Source: Methanomassiliicoccaceae archaeon
GTDB taxonomy: Archaea; Thermoplasmatota; Thermoplasmata; Methanomassiliicoccales; Methanomethylophilaceae
Reading direction: 5' to 3'
Length of the DNA: 9,008 nucleotides
Assembly (NCBI GenBank): GCA_009778275.1
Contig: WRKC01000074.1
Coordinates: forward strand, 1-9,008
The stretch's first letter is position 1. Each line of letters begins with the position of its first letter. The notes under the pieces are model-generated. The model did not search any database. It was not told the origin of the DNA and saw only the letters and a program-made list of their open reading frames with translations. The translations under genes were made by a program, and so were the position numbers. Below are positions 1 through 5,786 of the stretch, in pieces.

Positions 1-3000
1 GTCAGCGGGATGGACACCCCGCCGGAATCCTTCAGCGCCACCGAGAGGCCCGTTCTGGGGCCTCCGTCGAGGGTGACCGTCACTGTCGCTGCAAAGCCTT
101 CCGCCATGGTAAAATCTTTTTTCTGAGGGGATATGATGAATTCGAATTCACACGGTAGTTGATTGAGGGGATACGTTGTGTATCCGCCCTTGGATAATCC
201 GGTAATTGTCACATCTGAGCCGGGAGGTACGTTTATTATGTATTCACCAGTGGTGACGTTGGATGTGACTGAATATGTGTTGCTGTCGCCGCTTATCTCG
301 TAATGCACATAAACGTCACCCAATGGGCTGGGGGGGTTGTAGTAGTCATATATCGTTCCGGTAATGGACATGACCATTTTCTCTGCATGGAATGCATACT
401 TTATGTCGGGTGCTGTGATGTCCTTTCCCGTGTCTATGAAGGGGAGCAAACTATCGTTTTTACGGAGAGCGTTCGTATAAGAAACATAGTCGCAAATAGC
501 ATCGAATAGATTATCTTTGATCATGCCGTTGATCGTTACTGGAGTCGTTAATGCACCAGAGGTGCTAAAAACACTTGTGTCCGCTGGGTTGCCGTAAGGG
601 TCCCCGATCGCATAGGTGGCTGTTCCTGCCATGAAATAGCTTAAACTGACCGTGCTATTGTCAAACGAGCCAATCAGGCCGCCTGAGTGAAAGGCGGTGA
701 CTTTGCCTGTATTGTAGCAGTTGATGATGTCTGTGGAATTAACGGTCTCGCCGGAGATGCCTCCTGCATTGTTGGAAACGCTGCCTGTGACGCTGCCTGT
801 GTTGTAACAGTTTTCGATCATGCCGCCGTTGCTGCCACCGACGATACCTCCTTGGTTGGCACCAGCGGCGGCGTTTGAGATCGCACCTGCATTGTAGCAG
901 TTGCTGATGCTGCCTTGATCCGAATAAGCGGCTACGCCGCCTGCATATACGGAAGCAGTTGTATTGATCGTTACATCGCCGCTGCTGTAACAATAAATTA
1001 TCGTATCGTAATTGAAACAGACCAGACCGCCGGCGGAACCGCCGTTGGCTTTGGAGTTAACCATACCGGTGTTAAAAGAACTGCTGACCGTGCCGTAATT
1101 ATTGCCGACAAGGCCGCCGGCGGAACCGCCTGTGCCGCTGGCAACGATTGTACCGGCGTTATGGCAGTCCGCGATCGTGCCGTAATTGTAGCCGACAAGG
1201 CCGCCCGTCACGCCGTCCGCGGCGGAACAGTAGATGTAGCTTTCTTCCACGCACACATCGCTTACGCTACCGGCCGCAGCCACGTATCCGAACAACCCCT
1301 GGCCGCTGCTGGAAGTGCTTATGTATACGCCTTTGACAATGTAGCCGCAACCATCGAAGTTAGCCGCAAACTGATTAGCGGCTGTCCCTATCGGCGTCCA
1401 TGACTTCTGACTGCCTTGCGTTTCGTTCCATAACCCCCAATTTTTAGTATCGTTCAGATCGATGTTGTATGTCATTGCATAATACTTTGTGGGCGAGTTG
1501 TATAGACCGCCGTTGTCGGGGTCTGTTACGCCGCCGTTTATGACATCGCCTAGGTATGCCAACTGTGAACCGTTTGAGATGAGGTACGGGTCGCTCTCTG
1601 TACCTGTACCGCCGGCGAAACCACTCGAAATAGTTCCGTCCCATATGCCGCCAGGCGGGTTACCTGTGCCACCTATGCCGTTGTAAGGGTTATCAATCAG
1701 GATGGGGGGGTGTGGATCGGCCCATCTACTATAGTCCCCCATTATTAGGGGTGTGTCTACCCTGGCGTTCAATGCGTCCGTCAGATTGGAATAGTGGCCT
1801 GCACCGACTGTCACCGTTACCGACAATGTGCCGGTCATGTCAAATGAGCCTGAATCGGTCGCACCCGGCGAGGCCGTCAGACCTTCGTTGACGCCCGATG
1901 CTTGCAGGAAATAGCAATTTCGGACCGTACCTCCGGCTCTGCCGTAGGAAATACCAAAAGCGGTACTGCCTGTGCTATGTACACTGCCTGTGTTGTAGCA
2001 ATTAAGGATCAAACTGCCGTTATTAGAACCGGCAATGCCCCCAACGTAATTATCGCTGGTAACGTCGCCCGTGTTGTAGCAATTAATAACACGAGTATGA
2101 TCATTAATAGTGCCGGCAATGCCGCCTGCCCAACTGGTCGCGGAGGTTACACTGCCTGTGTTATAGCAGTTCACAATCAAGCTCATGACCGTTGCGTCGG
2201 ACGCACCGACCACACCGCCGATGAAGGCCCCTCTTATTGTGTTTATGGTACCGGTGTTGTAGCAGTTCGTGACATTGCCGTTTGCAAGGAGTCCTACCAC
2301 ACCTCCGCAATCCCTTTCGATGCTGGTTATCCTGCCCGTGTTGTAGCAGTTCGTGACGTTGCCGTAGTCAAGATGCCCGACGATGCCGCCCACGTAATCG
2401 TCCGCTTCAATGAAACTATATTCCATGCCCACATTCTTTAAGGTCACATATACGGTCGAAGTACCTCTTACATACCCGAAAAGACCTTGGTCATCGGTAT
2501 TGGCATTGTTGATGTATATTCCGCTTATGACGTGACCTCCGCCGTCGAAGTTCGCCGCAAATGGGCGGGTCGAACTGTTCCCTATTGGCATCCATACGTT
2601 CTTTGGAACAAAACCGTCCCCCCAAACATTGTATAATTCCAGCCCATTGAGGAGCAGGTCATCTCTAAGTTCATAGAAAATTGATGAATTATTATAAGCT
2701 GTGTTATTTGTGCCGCTGTTCACTACGTCCGCCAATAATTTGAGATCGCCGGCGTTTCGTATGAGATATGGATTGCCCGCTGAACCGGGACTCGTCGTCG
2801 ACACAGTGGAGAACGCTTGGCTCGACCCGTCCCACGGCGTGGGCTCGCCGTCCCATACAGGTACGGAAGCGCCTCCTGCCATTTGAACCCATTCAACGTC
2901 CGTTCCGATCAGTGCCAAGGGGGAGAGTATGACCGCTACCGATACGATCGATAACAACAGGGCCTTCTTCGAGTATGCGCTTATGCCGTGATGTTTTACT

Positions 3001-3080
3001 TCAGACCCGGCAATATCGGCCTTTCTCCCCTTCTGCCGGCTGGCAGACTTGATTTTCGCAACGGTTGTTGCTTTTCTCAT
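1..3080 (-). CDS. Large GLUG-repeat surface/secreted protein, 3' end outside window
   Basis: One open frame without any stop runs from ATG at 3080 to the left edge (1026 complete codons plus 2 nt). An in-frame TGA just upstream and a GGCGGTGA Shine-Dalgarno-like site (3087-3094, 6-nt gap) support this start. Residues 1-37 are basic and precede one hydrophobic segment at about 40-59 (LLLSIVSVAVILSPLALIG), a signal anchor or unusually long signal peptide. Two similar modules follow. Each opens with WDG (W76, W480), a PYLI strand (P104, P498), a W-x-PIG / AANFDG / GLFGYV core, then about 30-residue repeats of the GGIVG...NCYNTG type: five in module 1 (C245, 273, 305, 334, 361, ending at C389) and six in module 2 (from C639 to C788). 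These resemble the Pfam GLUG motif and should form a beta-solenoid. From about 904 comes a carboxypeptidase-regulatory-like beta-sandwich (SITGTIYDYY) and from about 992 a second begins. Probably an adhesin or cell-envelope protein; ligand unknown. Confidence 0.9.
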   Translation of the reverse strand, partial: MRKATTVAKIKSASRQKGRKADIAGSEVKHHGISAYSKKALLLSIVSVAVILSPLALIGTDVEWVQMAGGASVPVWDGEPTPWDGSSQAFSTVSTTSPGSAGNPYLIRNAGDLKLLADVVNSGTNNTAYNNSSIFYELRDDLLLNGLELYNVWGDGFVPKNVWMPIGNSSTRPFAANFDGGGHVISGIYINNANTDDQGLFGYVRGTSTVYVTLKNVGMEYSFIEADDYVGGIVGHLDYGNVTNCYNTGRITSIERDCGGVVGLLANGNVTNCYNTGTINTIRGAFIGGVVGASDATVMSLIVNCYNTGSVTSATSWAGGIAGTINDHTRVINCYNTGDVTSDNYVGGIAGSNNGSLILNCYNTGSVHSTGSTAFGISYGRAGGTVRNCYFLQASGVNEGLTASPGATDSGSFDMTGTLSVTVTVGAGHYSNLTDALNARVDTPLIMGDYSRWADPHPPILIDNPYNGIGGTGNPPGGIWDGTISSGFAGGTGTESDPYLISNGSQLAYLGDVINGGVTDPDNGGLYNSPTKYYAMTYNIDLNDTKNWGLWNETQGSQKSWTPIGTAANQFAANFDGCGYIVKGVYISTSSSGQGLFGYVAAAGSVSDVCVEESYIYCSAADGVTGGLVGYNYGTIADCHNAGTIVASGTGGSAGGLVGNNYGTVSSSFNTGMVNSKANGGSAGGLVCFNYDTIIYCYSSGDVTINTTASVYAGGVAAYSDQGSISNCYNAGAISNAAAGANQGGIVGGSNGGMIENCYNTGSVTGSVSNNAGGISGETVNSTDIINCYNTGKVTAFHSGGLIGSFDNSTVSLSYFMAGTATYAIGDPYGNPADTSVFSTSGALTTPVTINGMIKDNLFDAICDYVSYTNALRKNDSLLPFIDTGKDITAPDIKYAFHAEKMVMSITGTIYDYYNPPSPLGDVYVHYEISGDSNTYSVTSNVTTGEYIINVPPGSDVTITGLSKGGYTTYPLNQLPCEFEFIISPQKKDFTMAEGFAATVTVTLDGGPRTGLSVALKDSGGVSIPL
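717..1166 (-). repeat. CYNTG-type repeat block, module 2
   Basis: This second array has six repeats at 29-31 residue spacing: DCHNAG (C639), SSFNTG (S668), YCYSSG (C697), NCYNAG (C728), NCYNTG (C758) and NCYNTG (C788). Several start with a GG(L/I)VG strand. The first three units are more degenerate than the last three, and one lacks the cysteine. The module header (WDG, PYLI, FDG, GLFGYV) matches module 1, which points to duplication of a whole module of about 400 residues. Confidence 0.85.
1914..2351 (-). repeat. CYNTG-type repeat block, module 1
   Basis: The block holds five coding repeats, each carrying Asn-Cys-Tyr-Asn-Thr-Gly, with cysteines at residues 245, 273, 305, 334 and 361, and a closing NCYFLQ unit at C389. 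Spacing is 27-32 residues. At DNA level the plus strand repeatedly shows gtgttgtagca(g/a)tt or close variants. The stretches between the motifs have diverged, so this is an old protein-level repeat and not a fresh tandem duplication. Confidence 0.85.
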
Positions 3081-3086
3081 TAACAG

Positions 3087-3094
3087 TCACCGCC
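3087..3094 (-). promoter_or_regulatory. Shine-Dalgarno site of the surface protein
   Basis: The minus strand reads GGCGGTGA, one mismatch from GGAGGTGA, complementary to the usual archaeal 16S 3' end. It lies 6 nt before the ATG at 3080. Together with the in-frame TGA directly upstream it fixes the start of the large surface protein. Confidence 0.65.
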
Positions 3095-3161
3095 ATATGA
3101 TCCGCGGACGGCTGCGTTCCCCCAGCGCCGTTCTGCGTATTCCTGAATAATGAAGGCGCTT

Positions 3162-3192
3162 TTGATATATTAATAATATATTCAATATAGAA
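3162..3192 (-). promoter_or_regulatory. AT-rich TATA-like promoter region of the surface protein
   Basis: Reading the minus strand, a block of almost pure A/T (TTTCTATATTGAATATATTATTAATATATC, given here in two overlapping parts: 3192-3180 and 3181-3162) lies about 80-110 nt before the ATG at 3080. An archaeal TATA box here would give a leader of roughly 60-80 nt carrying the Shine-Dalgarno site. Positions 3165-3181 form a perfect 8+1+8 inverted repeat (ATATATTA-A-TAATATAT). The exact box cannot be picked by eye. Confidence 0.5.
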
Positions 3193-3201
3193 ATCGGTTT
3201 T

Positions 3202-3237
3202 CGGTGAACGGTGCAAAATATCTATCCTGCGGTGAAC
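3202..3237. repeat. Direct repeat CGGTGAAC x2, possible operator
   Basis: CGGTGAAC occurs at 3202-3209 and again at 3230-3237, 28 nt apart. Both copies lie just upstream of the AT-rich promoter of the surface protein (GTTCACCG in its reading direction). The position suits a regulator site, but an 8-mer seen twice could be chance. Confidence 0.3.
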
Positions 3238-3288
3238 AGGTCCGTTCGAGGGTTTTGTGCTGCTGCAATGTTCTTGAAGTACATCTAA

Positions 3289-3346
3289 ACGGGCATCTGC
3301 GTGGCTTTCCGCATTCGCCGCAATACCTTTGTCAGGCGGATGCCGT
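3289..3346 (-). terminator. Imperfect inverted repeat after the methyltransferase, possible terminator or 3' hairpin
   Basis: Arms at 3289-3300 (ACGGGCATCTGC) and 3336-3346 (GCGGATGCCGT) pair over 10-11 bp with one bulge, around a 35-nt loop. The structure begins 6 nt beyond the methyltransferase TGA in that gene's reading direction, but only a TTT follows it, so it is not a classical T-run terminator. One pair is a G-U wobble in the plus-strand RNA and a C-A mismatch in the minus-strand RNA. Confidence 0.3.
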
Positions 3347-3351
3347 CCTTT

Positions 3352-3978
3352 TCAAAGCCTCTCTGGCAGGCGGAATAGACATTCCGTCTTGACCCTGACT
3401 GCGCCGAACCTCATCGTCTCGTCCTTCCTTTCGGAGCTTATCAGTTCAAAGTCCTTGAAGATGCTCTTCATCTCATCTTCGGAGTAATACCTGTACTCGA
3501 TGCCGTTGCCCCTTCTGTTCCTGTCCCTGCCGTCTGACCTTGCATCCCCTACAGCAAAAACCCTTACAAACACCAGCCCTCCCGGCGCAAGCACCCTGGA
3601 GATCTCCTTCACGGTATCCTTCAGTTGCGTTTCGTTCAAATGTTCCAGTATGTGCACCGCGACCGCCGCATCGAAATGGTTGTCGGAGAACGGCATGCGG
3701 TCGCATTCGGCGATCGTGAACTTCGCCTTGTCGCCGAAGACGCTGATGCAGTGGCTTATTGCCGACGGCGAGAAATCCAGCCCCGTAACGTCCAACCCCA
3801 TCTTTATCAGGGCGGCAGTCGTCTTCCCGTTGCCGCATCCTATATCCAGGACCTTCGACCCCGGCGGAATATCCAGACTTACCTTTCCGATGCCTCTCCA
3901 AGGCCGTTTGTTCTCCCTGTAGAACCTCTCCCAACAATCGACCTGGTCGCTCCCCCGACCTTCAGATGGGTCATCCAT
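3352..3978 (-). CDS. Class I SAM-dependent methyltransferase
   Basis: This 208-residue cytosolic protein has a complete Rossmann-type methyltransferase fold, of the length usual for small stand-alone enzymes (Methyltransf_11/25-like). Motif I is VLDIGCGNG (43-51), the SAM-ribose acidic residue is D68 in VTGLDFS, the adenine-side acid is D93 in ECDRMPF, motif II is FDAAVAVHILEHL (102-114), and the following strand is VLAPGGLVFVRVF (129-141). The N-terminus has W..FYREN..PW (16-27), seen in several small-molecule methyltransferases including TehB-like ones. The basic insert around 148-158 (SDGRDRNRRGNG) may take part in substrate binding. The substrate cannot be told from sequence. The ATG at 3978 has no convincing Shine-Dalgarno site, but a TATA-like element is centred about 25 nt upstream, which suits a leaderless mRNA. 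It is divergent from the ligase operon and ends in TGA. Confidence 0.92.
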   Translation of the reverse strand: MDDPSEGRGSDQVDCWERFYRENKRPWRGIGKVSLDIPPGSKVLDIGCGNGKTTAALIKMGLDVTGLDFSPSAISHCISVFGDKAKFTIAECDRMPFSDNHFDAAVAVHILEHLNETQLKDTVKEISRVLAPGGLVFVRVFAVGDARSDGRDRNRRGNGIEYRYYSEDEMKSIFKDFELISSERKDETMRFGAVRVKTECLFRLPERL

Positions 3979-3993
3979 ATATGCCCCTAAGCA

Positions 3994-4011
3994 TTACATA
4001 AATAATAAAAC
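3994..4011. promoter_or_regulatory. AT-rich divergent promoter between methyltransferase and ligase operon
   Basis: The sequence ttacataaataataaaac is the only strong A/T block in the 81 bp between the two divergent starts. For the minus strand, TTATTTAT lies about 25 nt before the methyltransferase ATG, which implies leaderless transcription. For the plus strand, ATAAATAATAAAA would place initiation near 4030 and give a leader of about 30 nt with the GAGGT site (4050-4054) before the ligase ATG. One shared TATA region or two overlapping boxes are both possible. Confidence 0.5.
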
Positions 4012-4059
4012 CAACATAGGGGCGGTTGTGCCGATATCGGTTTGGCTCAGAGGTAGAAG

Positions 4060-5358
4060 ATGTACTGGAATGAAAAAATCGAATGTATGCCTGTCGAAGA
4101 CCTGAAAAAACTCCAATACCAGAGTTTTAAGGCCCTCGTCAGCAGCTTGTACGGTTTCAACAAATTCTACCATGACAGAATGAAGGGCGCCGGTGTGCTT
4201 CCAGATGACATACGGTCTTTGGAGGATGTGCAGAAGCTTCCCTTCATGTACAAAGAGGATCTCAGGAACAACTATCCCACGAAGATGTTCAACGTCCCCA
4301 ATACGGAGATAGTCAGGTTCCATGCCTCATCGGGTACGAGCGGCAAGCCGACGGTCGTAGGGTATACGAAGAACGACCTTGCATATTGGACCGAAGCACT
4401 GGCAAGGTCCCTCACTTCCATCGGGATAGGCAGCGATGACATCCTGCAGGTGTCTTACGGGTACGGCCTTTTCACAGGCGGTCTGGGATTGCATTACGGC
4501 GCAGAAAAGGTAGGCGCATCCGTGGTCCCTTCCAGCACAGGCAACACCGAAAGGCAGCTTGAGCTCATGCAGGACCTGGGAGTGACGGCGATAGCCTGCA
4601 CCCCCTCCTATCTGATCCACATGAATACGGTGGCCGCAAAGATGGGCATCGACTTCAGAAGGGATACCTGCCTGAAAAAAGCGGTGCTCGGCGCTGAACC
4701 GTGGACGGAGAGCATGCGTTCGAAGGTAGAGGGCTCGATGGGCATCAGGGCCTACGACATATACGGAACATCCGAACAGGCGGGTCCGATGTTCACTGAA
4801 TGCGAAGAAAGGAACGGCATCCACATTGCGGGGGACATAATGTACACGGAGATCCTCGATCCGGAGACCGGGGAGCTTCTGGAGAACGGCGAGAGAGGAG
4901 AGATGGTGGTGACGATGCTGAAGAAGGAAGCTCTCCCCATCATCAGATTCAAAATTAAGGACATCTCCTCCATCCTCAAGGACGAATGCCCCTGCGGAAG
5001 AACGTCGCCGAGGATATCCAGGATAACCGGGAGAGCAGACGACATGCTGATCATACGCGGAATAAACGTGTTCCCCTCCCAGATAGAGTACACTCTGATG
5101 AGGATGCCCGAGATAGGCGAACAGTACATGATAGAAGTAACGAGGGACGGGGCCCTCGACCATATGAAGATACAGGTGGAGATCAGACCCGAGGTGTTCA
5201 GCGACAAGGTCTCCGACATGGTCTCTTTGAGAACGCGCATCGAATCCGAACTCAAGAAATACCTTGACATAGCTGCTGTTGTGGAGCTTAGGGCTCCGGG
5301 CGAGCTTCCGAGATTCGAAGGTAAAGCAAAAAGAGTGATAGATAAAAGGGTGATGTAA
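4060..5358 (+). CDS. paaK: PaaK-like arylacetate-CoA ligase (adenylate-forming), paralogue 1
   Basis: This 432-residue cytosolic enzyme is of normal PaaK (COG1541) length. The family makes an acyl-adenylate from an aryl acid and ATP, then the CoA thioester. Motifs in order: P-loop ASSGTSGKP (89-97), GYGLFTGGLG (134-143), G211-A-E-P-W, YGTSE (235-239), ribose-binding D301 in IRFKIKD, GRADDMLIIRG (324-334), NVFPSQIE (336-343), and the C-terminal lysine K422 in FEGKAKRV. C248, H255, C310 and C312 (CPCGR) are placed like a structural zinc site. All expected active-site elements are present. GAGGT (4050-4054) sits 5 nt before the ATG. It is the first gene of a coupled operon with an ACT protein and a SelB-like factor. 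In methanogens such ligases can feed aryl-CoA to indolepyruvate oxidoreductase for aromatic amino acid synthesis, or work in the opposite direction; no iorAB is in the window. Coenzyme F390 synthetase, a PaaK homologue, is an alternative. Confidence 0.9.
   Translation: MYWNEKIECMPVEDLKKLQYQSFKALVSSLYGFNKFYHDRMKGAGVLPDDIRSLEDVQKLPFMYKEDLRNNYPTKMFNVPNTEIVRFHASSGTSGKPTVVGYTKNDLAYWTEALARSLTSIGIGSDDILQVSYGYGLFTGGLGLHYGAEKVGASVVPSSTGNTERQLELMQDLGVTAIACTPSYLIHMNTVAAKMGIDFRRDTCLKKAVLGAEPWTESMRSKVEGSMGIRAYDIYGTSEQAGPMFTECEERNGIHIAGDIMYTEILDPETGELLENGERGEMVVTMLKKEALPIIRFKIKDISSILKDECPCGRTSPRISRITGRADDMLIIRGINVFPSQIEYTLMRMPEIGEQYMIEVTRDGALDHMKIQVEIRPEVFSDKVSDMVSLRTRIESELKKYLDIAAVVELRAPGELPRFEGKAKRVIDKRVM
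5348..5354 (+). promoter_or_regulatory. Shine-Dalgarno site of the ACT gene, inside the ligase 3' end
   Basis: GGGTGAT at 5348-5354 lies within the last codons of the ligase, 3 nt before the ATG at 5358. It matches the GGTGAT part of the archaeal anti-Shine-Dalgarno complement. With the TAATG overlap it indicates translational coupling of ligase and ACT protein. Confidence 0.65.
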
Positions 5359-5786
5359 TGAAGAACGAGAACATAATCACACAGCTTTCGATATTCATCA
5401 ACAACGAACCTGGGCGTTTGGCAGCCGTTGCAGGGATACTGAAAGAATTCAATATTGATGTAAAGGGTTTCAACCTCGCCGAATCGACCGAGTTCGGGAT
5501 ACTCAGGGCGATCGTCGATGACCCTGACAGAGCGTACGATATCATCAGGTCCCAAGGCGTCATTGTGAAAAAGACGGACGTGATCGGGATCGCGATAAGG
5601 GATTCGCCCGGCTCATTCTTTGAGGCCGCGGATGTCCTGGGGAAGGCCGGGATGAACATCGATTACGGCTATGCATACAGCAACAAGGACTTCGATTTCC
5701 TATTTGTGAGAGTGGATGATGCCGAAAAAGCGGCCGAAGTACTGAAAGACGCCGGGATAAAGCTGATCGAAAAATCGGAGATATGA
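5358..5786 (+). CDS. Tandem ACT-domain protein, putative amino acid sensor
   Basis: The 142-residue protein consists of two ACT domains and nothing else. Domain 1 (about 5-70) has the loop NNEPGRLAAVAGIL (15-28) and NIDVKGF (32-38). Domain 2 (about 75-140) has RDSPGSFFEAADVL (81-94) and MNIDYGY (99-105). Both carry the Pro-Gly turn before the first helix that lines ACT ligand sites. There is no catalytic domain, so a role in binding a small ligand, probably an amino acid, and acting on a partner protein is likely. Stand-alone tandem-ACT proteins often sit beside paaK-like genes in archaea and bacteria, so its partner may be the upstream ligase or the downstream SelB-like protein. The start overlaps the ligase stop by 1 nt (TAATG) and its stop overlaps the next ATG by 4 nt. 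The ligand is not known; an aromatic amino acid is a guess from context. Confidence 0.9.
   Translation: MKNENIITQLSIFINNEPGRLAAVAGILKEFNIDVKGFNLAESTEFGILRAIVDDPDRAYDIIRSQGVIVKKTDVIGIAIRDSPGSFFEAADVLGKAGMNIDYGYAYSNKDFDFLFVRVDDAEKAAEVLKDAGIKLIEKSEI
5777..5780 (+). promoter_or_regulatory. Shine-Dalgarno core that questions the start of the SelB-like gene
   Basis: GGAG at 5777-5780 is only 2 nt before the ATG at 5783 but 8 nt before an in-frame GTG at 5789. The other plus-strand genes here have wider effective spacing, so initiation at the GTG (a protein two residues shorter) is plausible. The ATG is kept because its ATGA overlap with the ACT stop is typical of coupled genes. Confidence 0.45.

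Larger units (their letters stand above)
3081..3351. other. Intergenic region between surface protein and methyltransferase
   Basis: This is the longest stretch without a gene (271 bp); both flanking genes read on the minus strand. It holds the leader and TATA-like region of the surface protein (3081-3192), a short direct repeat (3202-3238) and an imperfect inverted repeat just past the methyltransferase stop (3289-3346). I see no tRNA and no convincing small ORF. The 62-codon plus-strand frame here has no coding character and runs into the methyltransferase antisense. Confidence 0.7.

Noticed and set aside
700..2360. Regularly spaced short repeats reminiscent of a CRISPR array
   Set aside because: The repeats are in frame, imperfect, 27-32 codons apart and encode NCYNTG units, so they are protein repeats.
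303..2886. Numerous plus-strand frames of 60-180 codons across the left third
   Set aside because: All are antisense to the single uninterrupted surface-protein frame. Their repetitive Ala/Val/Asp-rich translations mirror the CYNTG repeats.
3230..3260. tRNA-like T-arm string (gttcgag) in the intergenic region
   Set aside because: The flanking bases do not form a T-stem, and no acceptor or anticodon arm could be found nearby on either strand.
3500..3990. Plus-strand frames of 121 and 140 codons antisense to the methyltransferase
   Set aside because: They lie wholly opposite a clear methyltransferase frame with intact motifs, and their translations show no domain and no ribosome-binding site.
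4050..4060. In-frame TAG two codons before the first ligase ATG, possible pyrrolysine read-through
   Set aside because: The ligase already starts at the normal PaaK N-terminus with a well-spaced GAGGT site, and the upstream frame shows no coding character.
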